DNA of 64,000 bases. Origin: Eutreptiella sp. 'Long Island Sound 2002'. Lineage: Eukaryota > Euglenozoa > Euglenophyceae > Eutreptiales > Eutreptiaceae. The position numbers and the translations under genes were made by a program. The stretch lies in NCBI GenBank assembly GCA_964036045.1, contig OZ038379.1, positions 116,463,604 to 116,527,603 of the forward strand, read 5' to 3'. This document shows, one piece after another, positions 43,471 through 54,855 of this stretch (positions are counted from its first letter, which is position 1; each line of letters starts with the position of its first letter). Under the pieces are notes generated by a model. That model made no database searches. It saw only the letters and a program-made list of their open reading frames with translations, and was not told the DNA's origin.

Positions 43471-45069
43471 TCCCGTGAAATATTTGGGGGCTGTAGACCC
43501 CCAAATATTTGACGATACCCCATCCGTGAAACATTTTGGGGGTCTACAGCCCCCAAATATTTGACGGAACACCATCCGTCAAATATTTTGGGGGTGTACA
43601 GCCCCCAAATATTTGACGGAACCCCATCCGTGAAACATTTTGGGGGTCAACAGCCCCCACATATTTCACGGAACCACATCCGTCAAATATTTTGGGAGTG
43701 TACAGCCCCCAAATATTTGACGGAACCCCATCCGTCAAATATTTTGGGGGTGTACAGCCCCCAAATATTTGACGGAACCCCATCCGTGAAATATTTTGGG
43801 GGTCTACACCCCCAAAATGTTTGACGGATGTGGTTCCGTGAACTATTTGGGGGCTGTAGACCCCCCAAATATTTGACGGAACCCCATCCGTGAAACATTT
43901 TGGGGGTCAACAGCCCTCACATATTTCACGGAACCACATCCGTCAGATATTTTGGGAGTGTACAGCCCCCAAATATTTGACGGAACCTCATCCGTCAAAT
44001 ATTTTGGGGGTGTACAGCCCCCAAATATTTGACGGAACCCCATCCGTGAAATATTTTGGGGGTCTACACCCCCAAATATTTGACGGATGTGGTTCCATGA
44101 ACTATTTGGGGGCTGTAGACCCCCCAAATATTTGACGGAACCCCATCCGTGAAATATTTGGGGGCTGTAGACCCCCAAATATTTGACGAAACCCCATCCG
44201 TGAAACATTTTGGGGGTCTACAGCCCCCAAATATTTGACGGAACACCATCCGTCAAATATTTTGGGGGTGTACAGCCCCCAAATATTTGACGGAACCACA
44301 TCCGTGAAATATTTGGGGGCTATAGACCCCCCAAATATTTGACGGAACCCCATCCGTGAAACATTTTGGGGGTCAACAGCCCCCACATATTTCACGGAAC
44401 CACATCCGTCAAATATTTTGGGGGTGTACAGCCCCCAAATATTTGACGGAACCCCATCGGTCAAACATTTTGGGGGTGTACAGCCCCCAAATATTTGACG
44501 GAACCCCATCCGTGAAATATTTTGGGGGTCTACAGCCCCCAAATGTTTGACGGAACCCCACTCGTGAAATATTTTGGGGGTCTACACCCCCAAAATATTT
44601 CACGGATGTGGTTCCGTGAAATGTTTGGGGGCTGTAAACCCCCCAAATATTTGACGGAACCCCATCCGTGAGATATTTGGGGGCTGTAGACCCCCCAAAT
44701 ATTTGACAGAACCCCATCCGTGCAATATTTTGGGGGTCTACAGCCCCCAAATATTTGACGGAACCCCATCCGTCAAATATTTTGGGGGTGTACAGCCCCC
44801 AAATATTTGACGGAACCCCATCCGTGAAATATTTTGGGGGTCTACACCCCCAAAATGTTTGACCGATGTGGTTCCGTGCAATATTTGGGGGCTGTAGACC
44901 CCCAAATATTTGACAATACCCCATCCGTGAAACATTTTGGGTGTCTACAGCCCTCAAATATTTGAAGGAACCCCACCCGTCAAATATTTTGGGGGTGTAC
45001 AGCCCCCAAATATTTGACGGGACCACATCCGTAAAATATTTGGGGGCTATGGACCCCCCAAATATTTGA

Positions 45070-45400
45070 TAGAACCCCATCCGTGAAACATTTTGGGGGT
45101 CAACAGCCCCCACATATTTCACGGAACCACATCCGTCAAATATTTTTGGGGTGTACAGCCCCCAAATATTTGACGGAACCCCATCCGTCAAACATTTTGG
45201 GGGTGTACAGCCCCCAAATATTTGACGGAACCCCATCCGTGAAATATTTTGGGGGTCTACAGCCCCAAAATATTTCACGGATGTGGTTCCGTGAAATATT
45301 TGGGGGCTGTAGACCCCCCAAATATTTGACGGAACCCCATCCGTGAAATATTTGGGGGCTGTAGACCCCCCAAATATTTGACGGAACCCCATCCGTGAAA
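45070..45400. repeat. 26-unit duplicated block, copy 1 (partner at ~46,422-46,752)
   Basis: It matches about 46,422-46,752 at an offset of exactly 1,352 bp (26 units). Both carry the GTCAACAGCCCCCACATATT unit, the AAATATTTTTGGGG variant and an inverted unit with CTACAGCCCCAAAA. Differences are scattered single bases. Confidence 0.65.
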
Positions 45401-46999
45401 TATTTTGGGGGTCTACGGCCCCCAAATATTTGACAGAACCCCATCCGTCAAATATTTTGGGGGTGTAGACCCCCCAAATATTTGACGGAACCCCATCCGT
45501 CAAATATTTTGGGGGTGTACAGCCCCCAAATATTTGACGGAACCCCATCCGTCAAATTTTTTGGGGGTGTACAGCCCCCAAATATTTGACGGAACCACAT
45601 CCGTGAAATATTTGGGGTCTGTAGACCCCCCAAATATTTGACGGAACCCCATCCGTGAAACATTTTGGGGGTCAACAGCCCCCACATATTTCACGGAACC
45701 ACATCCGTCAAATATTTTGGGAGTGTACAGCCCCCAAATATTTGACGGAACCCCATCCGTCAAATATTTTGGGGGTGTACAGCCCCCAAATATTTGACGC
45801 AACCCCATCCGTGAAATATTTTGGGGGTCTACACCCCCAAAATGTTTGACGGATGTGGTTCCGTGAACTATTTGGGGGCTGTAGACCCCCAAAATATTTG
45901 ACGGAACCCCATCCCTGAAACATTTTGGGGGTGTACAGCCCCCAAATATTTGACGGAACCACACCCGTGAATTTTTTGGGGGCTGTAGACCCCCCAAATA
46001 TTTGACGGAACCCCATCCGTGAAACATTTTGGGGGTCAACAGCCCCCACATATTTCACGGAACCACATCCGTCAAATATTTTGGGGGTGTACAGCCCCCA
46101 AATATTCGACGGAACCCCATCCGTCAAACATTTTGGGGGTGTACAGCCCCCAAATATTTGACGGAACCCCATCCGTGAAATATTTTGGGGGTCTACAGCC
46201 CCCAAATATTTGACGGAACCCCATCGGTCAAAAATTTTGGGGGTGTACAGTTCCCAAATATTTGACGGAACCCCATGTGTGAAATATTTTAGGGGTCTAC
46301 ACCCCCAAAATATTTCACGGATGTGGTTCCGTGAAATATTTCGGGGGTGTACATCCCCCAAATATTTGACGGAACCACATCCGTGAAATATTTGGGGGCT
46401 ATAGACCCCCCAAATATTTGACGGAACCCCATCCGTGAAACATTTTGGGGGTCAACAGCCCCCACATATTTCACGGAACCACATCCGTCAAATATTTTTG
46501 GGGTGTACAGCCCCCAAATATTTGACGGAACCCCATCCGTCAAACATTTTGGGGGTGTACAGCCCCCAAATATTTGACGGAACCCCATCCGTGAAATATT
46601 TTGGGGGTCTACAGCCCCAAAACATTTCACGGATGTGGTTCCGTGAAATATTTGGGGGCCGTAGACCCCCCAAATATTTGACGGAACCCCATCCGTGAAA
46701 TATTTGGGGGCTGTAGACCCCCCAAATATTTGACGGAACCCCATCCGTGAAATATTTTGGGGGTCTACAGCCCCCAAATATTTGACGGAACCCCATCCGT
46801 CAAATATTTTGGGGGTGTAGACCCCCCAAATATTTGACGGAACCCCATCCGTCAAATATTTTGGGGGTGTGCAACCCCCAAATATTTGACGGAACCCCAT
46901 CCGTGAAATATTTTGGGGGTCTACAGCCCCCAAATATTTGACGGAACCACATCCGTCAAATATTTTCGGGGTGTACAGCCCCCAAATATTTGACGGCAC

Positions 47000-49990
47000 C
47001 CCATCCGTGAAATATTTTTGGGGTCTACAGCCCCCAAACATTTGACGGAACCCCATCCGTCAAATATTTTGGGGGTGTAGACCCCCCAAATATTTGACGG
47101 AACCCCATCCGTAAAGTATTTGGGGGGTCTACAGCCCCCAAATATTTGACGGAACCACATCCGTGAAACACTTTGGGGGTCTACAGCCCCCAAATATTTG
47201 ACGGAACCCCATCCGTCAAATATTTTGGGGGTGTACAGCCCCCAAATATTTGACGGAACCCCATCCGTCAAATATTTTGGGGGTGTAGACCCCCCAAATA
47301 TTTGACGGAACCCCATCCGTCAAATATTTTGGGGGTCTACAGCCCCCAAATATTTGACGGAACCACATCCGTGAAACACTTTGGGGGTCTACAGCCCCCA
47401 AATATTTGACGGAACCCCATCCGTCAAATATTTTGGGGGTGTACAGCCCCCAAATATTTGACGGAACCCCATACGTCAAATATTTGGGGGGTCTACAGCC
47501 CCCAAATATTTCACGGAACCACATCCGTGAAATATTTGGGGATTGTCGACCCCCAAATATTTGACGGAACCCCATCCGTGAAACATTTTGGGGGTCTACA
47601 GCCCCCAAATATTTGACGGAACCCCATCCGTCAAATATTTTGGGGGTCTACAGCCCCCAAATATTTGACGGAACCACATCCGTGAAACATTTGGGGGCTG
47701 TAGACCCCCCAAATATTTGACGGAACCCCATCCGTGAAATGTTTTGGGGGTCTACAGCCCCCAAATATTTGACGGAACCCCATCCGTCAAATATTTTGGG
47801 GGTCTACGGCCCCCAAATATTCGACGGAACCACATCCGTCAAATATTTTGGGGGTGTAGACCCCCCAAATATTTGACGGAGCCCCGTCCGTCAAATATGT
47901 TGGGGGTGTACAGCCCACAAAAATTTGACGGAACCCCATCTGTGAAATATTTTGGGGGTCTACACCCCCAAAATGTTTCACGGATGTGGTTCCGTGAAAT
48001 ATTAGGGGGCTGTAGACCCCCCAAATATTTGACGGAACCCCATCCGTGAAACATTTTGGGGTCTAGAGCCCCAAAATATTTGACGGAACCACATCCGTGA
48101 AATATTTTGGGGGTGTACAGCCCCCAAATATTCGACGGAACCCCATCCGTGAAATATTCTGGGGGTGTAGACCCCCCAATTATTTGACGCAACCCATCCG
48201 TCAAATATTTTGGGGGTCTACAGCCCCCAAATATTTGACGGAACCACATCCATGAAATATTTGGGGGCTGTAGACCTCCAAAATATTTGACGGAACCCCA
48301 TCCGTGAAATATTTTGGGGGTGTAGACCCCCCAAATATTTGACGGAGCCCCATCCGTCAAATATGTTGGGGGTGTACAGCCCACAAAAATTTGACGTAAC
48401 CCCATCTGTGAAATATTTTGGGGGTCTACACCCCCAAAATATTTCACGGATGTGGTTCCGTGAAATATTTGGGGGCTGTAGAATTCCAAAATATTTGACG
48501 GAACCACATCCGTGAAATATTTGGGGGCTGTACAGCCCCAAAATATTTGACGGACCCCCATCCGTGAAATATTTTGGGGGTCAACAGCCCCCAAACATTT
48601 GACGGACTCCCATCCGTCAAATATTTTGGGGGTCTACAGCCCCCAAATATTTGACGGAACCACATCCGTGAAATATTTGGGGGCTATAGACCTCCCAAAT
48701 ATTTGACGGAACCCCATCCGTGAAATATTTGGGGGCTGTAGACCCCCCAAATATTTGACGGAACCCCATCCGTGAAATATTTTGGGGGTCTACAGCCCCC
48801 AAATATTTGACGGAACCCCATCCGTCAAAAATTTTTGGGGGTGCACACCCCCCAAATATTTGACGGAACCCCATCCGTGAAACATTTTGGGGGTCTACAG
48901 ATCCCAAATATTTGACGGAACCCCATCCGTCAAATATTTTGGGGGTGTAGACCCCCCAAATATTTGACGGAACCCCAGCCGTCAAATATGTTGGGGGTCT
49001 ACAGCCCCCAAATATTTGACGGAACCACATCGGTGAAATATTTTGGGGGTGTAGACCCCCCAAATATTTGACGGAACCCCATCCGTGAATCATATTGGGC
49101 GTCTGCCGCCCCCAAATATTTGACGGAACCCCATCCGTCAAATATTTGGGGGCTGTAGACCCCCCAAATATTTGGCGGAACCCCATCCGTGAAACAATTT
49201 GGGGGTCTATAGCCCCCAAATATTTGACGGAACCCCATCCGTGAAGTAAATTGGGGGTCTACAGCCCCCAAATATTTGACGAAACCCCATCCGTCAAATA
49301 TTTTGGGGGTGCAGACCCCCCAAATATTTGACGGAACCCCATACGTCAAATACTTGGGGGGTCTACAGCCCCCAAATATTTCACGGAACCACATCCGTGA
49401 AATATTTGGGGGCTTTAGACCCTCAAATATTTGACGGAACCCCATCCGTGAAACATTTTGGGGGTCTACAGCCCCCAAATATTTGACGGAACCCCATCCG
49501 TCAAATATTTTGAGGGTCTACAGCCCCCAAATATTTGACGGAACCACATCCGTGAAATATTTGGGGGCTGTAGACCCCCCAAATATTTGACGGAACCCCA
49601 TCCGTGAATCATTTTGGGGTTCTACAGCCCCCAAATATTTGACGGAACCCCATCCGTCAACTATTTTGGGGGTCTATAGCCCCCAAATATTTGACGGAAC
49701 CCCATCCATGAAACATTTTGGGGGTCTACAGCCCCCAAATATTTGACGGAACCCCATCCGTCAAATATCTTGGGGGTGTACAGCCCCCAAATATTTCACG
49801 GAACCCCATCCGTGAAATATTTGACGGAACCCCATCCGTCAAATATTTTGGGGCCGTAGACCCCCCAAATATTTGACGGAACCCCATCCGTGAAATATTT
49901 GTGGGGGTGTAGACCCCCCAAATATTTGACGGAACCCCATCCGTCAAATATTTTGGGGGTCTACAGCCCCCAAATATTTGACGGAACCCC
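47000..49990. repeat. Right edge of the 52-bp array, less homogeneous
   Basis: Units here carry more private changes than in the interior, for example GGGCGTCTGCCGCCCCC near 49,097, GTACAGCCCACAAAAATTTG near 47,908 and GACCCCCATCC near 48,552. I see no long near-identical duplications apart from short local ones. Array edges are commonly less homogenised than interiors; here this is a visual impression, not a count. Confidence 0.5.
49810..49827. repeat. Half-length unit lacking the G5/C5 module
   Basis: Here CCGTG is followed by one AAATATTT box and then directly by GACGG. The GGGGG-loop-CCCCC module and one box, about 26 bp, are missing. The loss is exact to the box, as expected from exchange or slippage between two adjacent AAATATTT boxes. 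Confidence 0.85.
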
Positions 49991-50000
49991 TATGGGGGCC
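49981..50000. other. Direct junction between the 52-bp and 10-bp satellites
   Basis: The 52-bp unit stops inside the module 2 loop at AACCCC (49,985-49,990). The 10-bp array starts at once with TATGGGGGCC. The CCCC could belong to either side, so there is short microhomology and no linker sequence. The preceding units are in normal register. Confidence 0.9.
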
Positions 50001-51362
50001 TATGGGGACCTATGGGGGTCTATGGGGACCTATGGGGACCTATGGTGGCCCATGGGGGTCTACGAGGACCTATGGGGACCTTTGGGGGCCTATTGGCACC
50101 TTTGGGGACCTATGGGGGCCAATGGGGGGCCTATGGGGGCCTATGGGGACCTATGCGGGCCAATGGGGACCTATGGGTGCCTATGGGGACCTATGGGGGC
50201 CCATTGGCACCTATGGGGACCTATGGGGGCCTATGGTGGCGTATGGGGGCCTATGGGGACTTATAGGGGCCTATGGGGACCTTTGGGGGCCTATGGGGAC
50301 CTATGGGGGCCCATTGGCACCTATGGGGACTTATAGGGGCCTATGGGGACCTTTGGGGGCCTATGGGGACCTTTGGGGGCCTATGGGGGCCTATTGGCAC
50401 CTATGCGGACCTATGGGGGCCAAGGGGGGCCTATGGGGGCCTATGGGGACTTATAGGGGCCTATGGGGACCTTTGGGGGCATATGGGGACCTTTGGGGGC
50501 CTATGGGGACCTATGGGGGCCTATGCCGGCCTATGGGGACCTATGGGGGCCTATGGGGGCCTATGGGGGCCAAGGGGGGCCTATGGGGGTCCATGGGGAC
50601 CTATGGTGGCCTATGGGGGTCTATGGAGACCTATGGGGGCCTATTGGCACCTTTGGGGACCCACGGTGACCTATGGGGGCCAATGGGGGCCTATGGGGGC
50701 CTATGGGGACCTATAGGGGCCTATGGGGACCTTTGGGGGCCTATGGGGACTGTTGGGGGGCCCTGGGGGCCTATGGGGGCCTATGAGGGGCTATGGGGCT
50801 CTATGGGGACCTATGGGGGCCTATGGGGACCTTAGGGGGCCTATGGGGACCTTTGGGGGCCTATTGGGGCCTATGGGGGTCTATGGGGACCTATGGGGGC
50901 CAATCGGGACCTTAGGGGGCCTATGGGGATCTTTGGGGGCCTATGGGGGCCTATGGGGGCCTATGGGGCTCTATGGGGACCTATGGGGGCCTATGGGGAC
51001 CTATGGGGGCCTATGGGGGCCTATGGCGGCCTATGGGGACCTATAGGGGCCTATGGGGACCTTTGGGGGCCTCTGGGGGCCTATGGGGGTCTATGGGGGC
51101 CTATGGGGACCTATGGGGACCTATGGGGACTTATCGGGGCCTATGGGGGCCTATGGGGGTCTATGGGGGCCTATGGGGACCTTAGGGGGCCTATGGGGAC
51201 CTTTGGGGGCCTATGGGGGCCTATGGGGGCCTATGGGGCTCTATGGGGACCTATGGGGGCCTATGGGGACCTATGGCGGCCTATGGGGGCCTATGGGGCT
51301 CTATGGGGACCTATGGGGGCCTATGGGGGCCTATGGCGGCCTATGGGGACCTATAGGGGCCT

Positions 51363-52640
51363 ATGGGGACCTTTGGGGGGCTATGGGGACCTTTGGGGGC
51401 CTATGGGGGCCTACGGGGGCACGTGGGGACCTATGGGGACCTATGGGGGCCTATGGGGACCTTTGGGGGCCTATGGGGGCCAAGGGGGGCCTATGGGGGC
51501 CTATGGGGGCCTATGGGGGCCTATGGGGCTCTATGGGGACCTATGGGGGCCTATGGGGACCTATGGGGGCCTATGGGGACCTATGGGTGCCTATGGGGCC
51601 TATGGGGGCCTATGGGGACCTATAGGGGCATATGGGGACCTTTGGGGGGCTATGGGGACCTTTGGGGGCCCAGGGGGGCCTATGGGGGCCTATGGGGGTC
51701 TATGGGGACCTTTGGGGGCCTATGGGGACCTTTGGGGGCCTATGGGGGCCTATGGGGGCCTATGGGGATCTTTGGGGGCCTATGGGGGCCAAGGGGGGCC
51801 TATGGGGGCCTATGGGGGCCTATGGGGGCCTATGGGGCTCTATGGGGACCTATGGGGGCCTATGGGGACCTATGGGGGCCTATGGGGACCTATGGGTGCC
51901 TATGGGGCCTATGGGGGCCCATGGGGACCTATAGGGGCATATGGGGACCTTTGGGGGGCTATGGGGACCTTTTGGGGGCCTATGGGGGCCTACGGGGGCA
52001 CGTGGGGACCTATGGGGACCTTTGGGGACCTATGGGGGCCCAGGGGGGCCTATGGGGGCCTATGGGGGTCTATGGGGACCTTTGGGGGCCTATGGGGACC
52101 TTTGGGGGCCCATGGGGGCCTATGGGGGCCTATGGGGATCTTTGGGGGCCTATGGGGGCCAAGGGGGGCCTATGGGGGCCTATGGGGGCCTATGGGGGCC
52201 TATGGGGCTCTATGGGGACCTATGGGGGCCTATGGGGACCTATGGGGGCCTATGGGGACCTATGGGTGCCTATGGGGCCTATGGGGGCCTATGGGGGCCT
52301 ATGGGGCTCTATGGGGACCTATGGGGGCCTATGGGGACCTATGGGGGCCTATGGGGACCTATGGGGGCCTATGGGGACCTATAGGGGCATATGGGGACCT
52401 TTGGGGGGCTATGGGGACCTTTTGGGGGCCTATGGGGGCCTACGGGGGCACGTGGGGACCTATGGGGACCTTTGGGGACCTATGGGGGCCCAGGGGGGCC
52501 TATGGGGGCCTATGGGGGTCTATGGGGACCTTTGGGGGCCTATGGGGACCTTTGGGGGCCCATGGGGGCCTATGGGGGCCTATGGGGGCCTATGGGGCTC
52601 TATGGGGACCTATGGGGGCTTATGGGGACCTATAGGGGCC
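51363..52640. repeat. Internal higher-order repeats within the 10-bp array (left part)
   Basis: A shared string of variant units that includes GGGTGCCTATGGGGCC (a 9-nt unit) recurs with GGGTGCC at about 51,585, 51,894 and 52,264. It is accompanied by GGGGGCACGTGGGG at about 51,416, 51,985 and 52,446. Blocks of roughly 310-460 bp have therefore been duplicated in tandem here. Confidence 0.65.
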
Positions 52641-54817
52641 TATGGGGACCTTTGGGGGCCTATGGGGACCTTTGGTGGCCTATGGGGACCTTTGGGGGCC
52701 TATGGGGGCCTATGGGGACCTATAGGGGCCTGTGGGGGCCAATGGGGCTCTATGGGGACCTATGGGGCTCTATGGGGACCTATGGGGGCCTATGGCGGCC
52801 TATGGGGACCTATAGGGGCCTATGGGGACCTTTGGGGGCCTATGGGGGCCGATGGGGGTCTATGGGGGCCTATGCGGACCTATAGGGGCTTATGGGGACC
52901 TTTGGGGGCCTATGAGGGGCTATGGGGCTCTATGGGGACCTATGGGGGCCTATGGGGACCTTAGGGGGTCTATGGGGACCTTTGGGGGCCTATGGGGGCC
53001 TATGGGGCCCTATGGGGGCCTATGGGACTCTATGGGGACCTATGGGGACCTATGGGGGCCTATGGGGACCTATGGGTGCCTATGGGGGCCTATGGCGGCC
53101 TATGGGGACCTATGGGGGCTTATGGGGACCTATAGGGGCCTATGGGGACCTTTGGGGGCCTATGGGGGCCTATGGGGGCACGTGGGGACCTATGGGGACC
53201 TATGGGGGCCTATGGGGACCTATGGGGGCCTATGGGGGCCTATGGGAGTCTATGGGGACCTATGGGGGCATATGGGGACCTATGGTGGCATATGGGGGTC
53301 TATGGGGAACTATGGGGGCCTATTGGCACCTTTGGGGACCTATGGGGGCCAAGGGGGGCCTATGGGGGCCTATGGGGATCTATAGGGGCCTATGGGGACC
53401 TTTGGGGGCCTATGGGGACCTTTGGGGGCCTATGGGGACCTTTGGGGGCCTATGGGGGCCTATGGGGGCACGTGGGGACCTATGGGGACCTATGGGGGCC
53501 TATGGGGGTCTATGGGGACCTATGGGGGCATATGGGGACGTATGGTGGCATATGGGGGTCTATGGGGAACTATGGGGGCCTATTGGCACCTTTGGGGACC
53601 TATGGGGGCCAAGGGGGGCCTTTGGGGATCTATAGGGGCCTATGGGGACCTTTGGGGGCCTATGGGGACCTTTGGGGGCCTTTGGGGGCCTATGGGGGCC
53701 TATGGGGGCCTATGGGGACCTATGGGGACCTTAGGGGGCCTTTGGGGCCCTATGGGGGCCTATGGGGCCCTATGGGGGCCTATGGGGACCTTTGGGGGCC
53801 TATGGGTACCTTTGGGGGCCTATGGGGACCTTTGGGGGCCTGTGGTGGCCGATGGGGGCCTATGGGGGCCTATGGGGACCTATAGGGGCCTATGGGGACC
53901 TTTGGGGGCCTATGGGGCCCTATGGGGGCCCATGGCGGCCTTTGGGGACCTATAGGGACCTATGGGGACCTTTGGGGGCCTATGGGGACCTTTGGGGGCC
54001 TATGGGGACCTTTGGGGGCCAATGGGGGCCTATGGGGGCACGTGCAGACCTATGGGGACCTATGGGGACCTATGGGGACCTATGGGGGCCTATGGGGACC
54101 TATGGGGGCCTATGGGGGCCTATGGGGACCTATGGGGGCCTATGGGGGCCTATGGGGACCTTTGGGGACCTATGGGGGCCTATGGGGGCCTATGGGGACC
54201 TATGGGGGCATATGGGGACCTATGGGGACGTGTGGGGGCTTGTGGGGACCTATGCGGGCCTATGGCGGCCTATGGGGGTCTATGCGGACCTATGGGGACC
54301 TATGGGGACCTATGGGGGCTTGTGGGGACCTTTGGGGGCCTATGGGGGCCATTGGGACCTATGGGGACCTATGGGGACCTATGGGGACCTTTGGGGGCCC
54401 TATGGGGGCCTATGGGGCTCTTTGGGGACCTATGGGGGCCTTTGGGGACCTATGGGGGCCTATGGGGACCTTTGGGGACCTTTGGGGACCTTTGGGGACC
54501 TATGGGGGCCTATGGGGGCCTATGGGGGCCTATGGGGCTCTATGGGGGCCTATGGGGACCTTTGGGGGCCTATGGGGACCTTTGGGGGCCTATGGGGGCC
54601 TATGGGGACCTATGGGGACCTTTGGGGACCTTTGGGGACCTTTGGGGACCTATGGGGGTCTATGGGGACCTATGGGTTTCTATGGGGGCCTATGGTGACC
54701 TATGGGGGCCTATGGGGGCCCATGGGGGTCTACGGGGACCTTTGGGGACCTATGGGGACCTTTGGGCACCTTTGGGGACCTATGGGCACCTTTGGGGACC
54801 TATGGGCACCTATGGGG

Positions 54818-54855
54818 ATGGGGGCCGATGGGGACTCATCGGCATCTAGGGGGAC
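54818..54855. repeat. Recurring non-decamer insert with a 20-nt hairpin
   Basis: The decamer register is broken by a ~38-bp sequence containing GCCGATG, GGGACT, CATCGGC: perfect 7-bp arms and a 6-nt loop. It is followed by ATCTAGGGGGA. The same insert recurs starting at about 56,602, 57,118, 57,973, 58,479, 60,004, 60,519 and, with one arm mismatch (CATTGGC), about 60,802. Spacings of about 506-516 bp recur. None is seen before 54.8 kb. Confidence 0.85.

Larger units (their letters stand above)
1..49990. repeat. 52-bp double-palindrome satellite array (region A), ~960 units
   Basis: The unit reads, in order: an AAATATTT(T) box, a GGGGG arm, a 7-nt loop (mainly TGTACAG, TGTAGAC or TCTACAG), a CCCCC arm, a second AAATATTT box, a GACGG arm, an 8-nt loop (AACCCCAT or AACCACAT) and a CCGTC or CCGTG arm, which adds to 52 bp. 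AAATATTT is its own reverse complement, so each box is shared by the hairpins on both sides. Module 2 with its boxes has 13-bp stems; module 1 has about the same with one extra T. Copies differ by point changes and 1-nt indels but the period holds from the first base to 49,990. The left end lies outside the window. Because 52 is not a multiple of 3 and the unit has few stops, several frames stay open; no coding role is supported. This could be a centromeric, subtelomeric or heterochromatic satellite; the sequence does not say which. Confidence 0.97.

Noticed and set aside
44409-45548. Long minus-strand open frame (379 codons) in the 52-bp array, and many shorter ones on both strands
   Set aside because: The unit has few stop codons in its six frames, and three units (156 bp) return to the same frame, so open frames arise everywhere, overlap each other on both strands and end at random variants. 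There is no start context or conserved domain.
1-49990. CRISPR array (short palindromic repeats at regular spacing)
   Set aside because: There are no unique spacers; the whole 52-bp period is repeated. No cas genes are visible.
53170-53190. CACGTG motifs as regulatory E-boxes in the 10-bp array
   Set aside because: They arise from a variant decamer copied by higher-order duplication, with no gene nearby for them to regulate.
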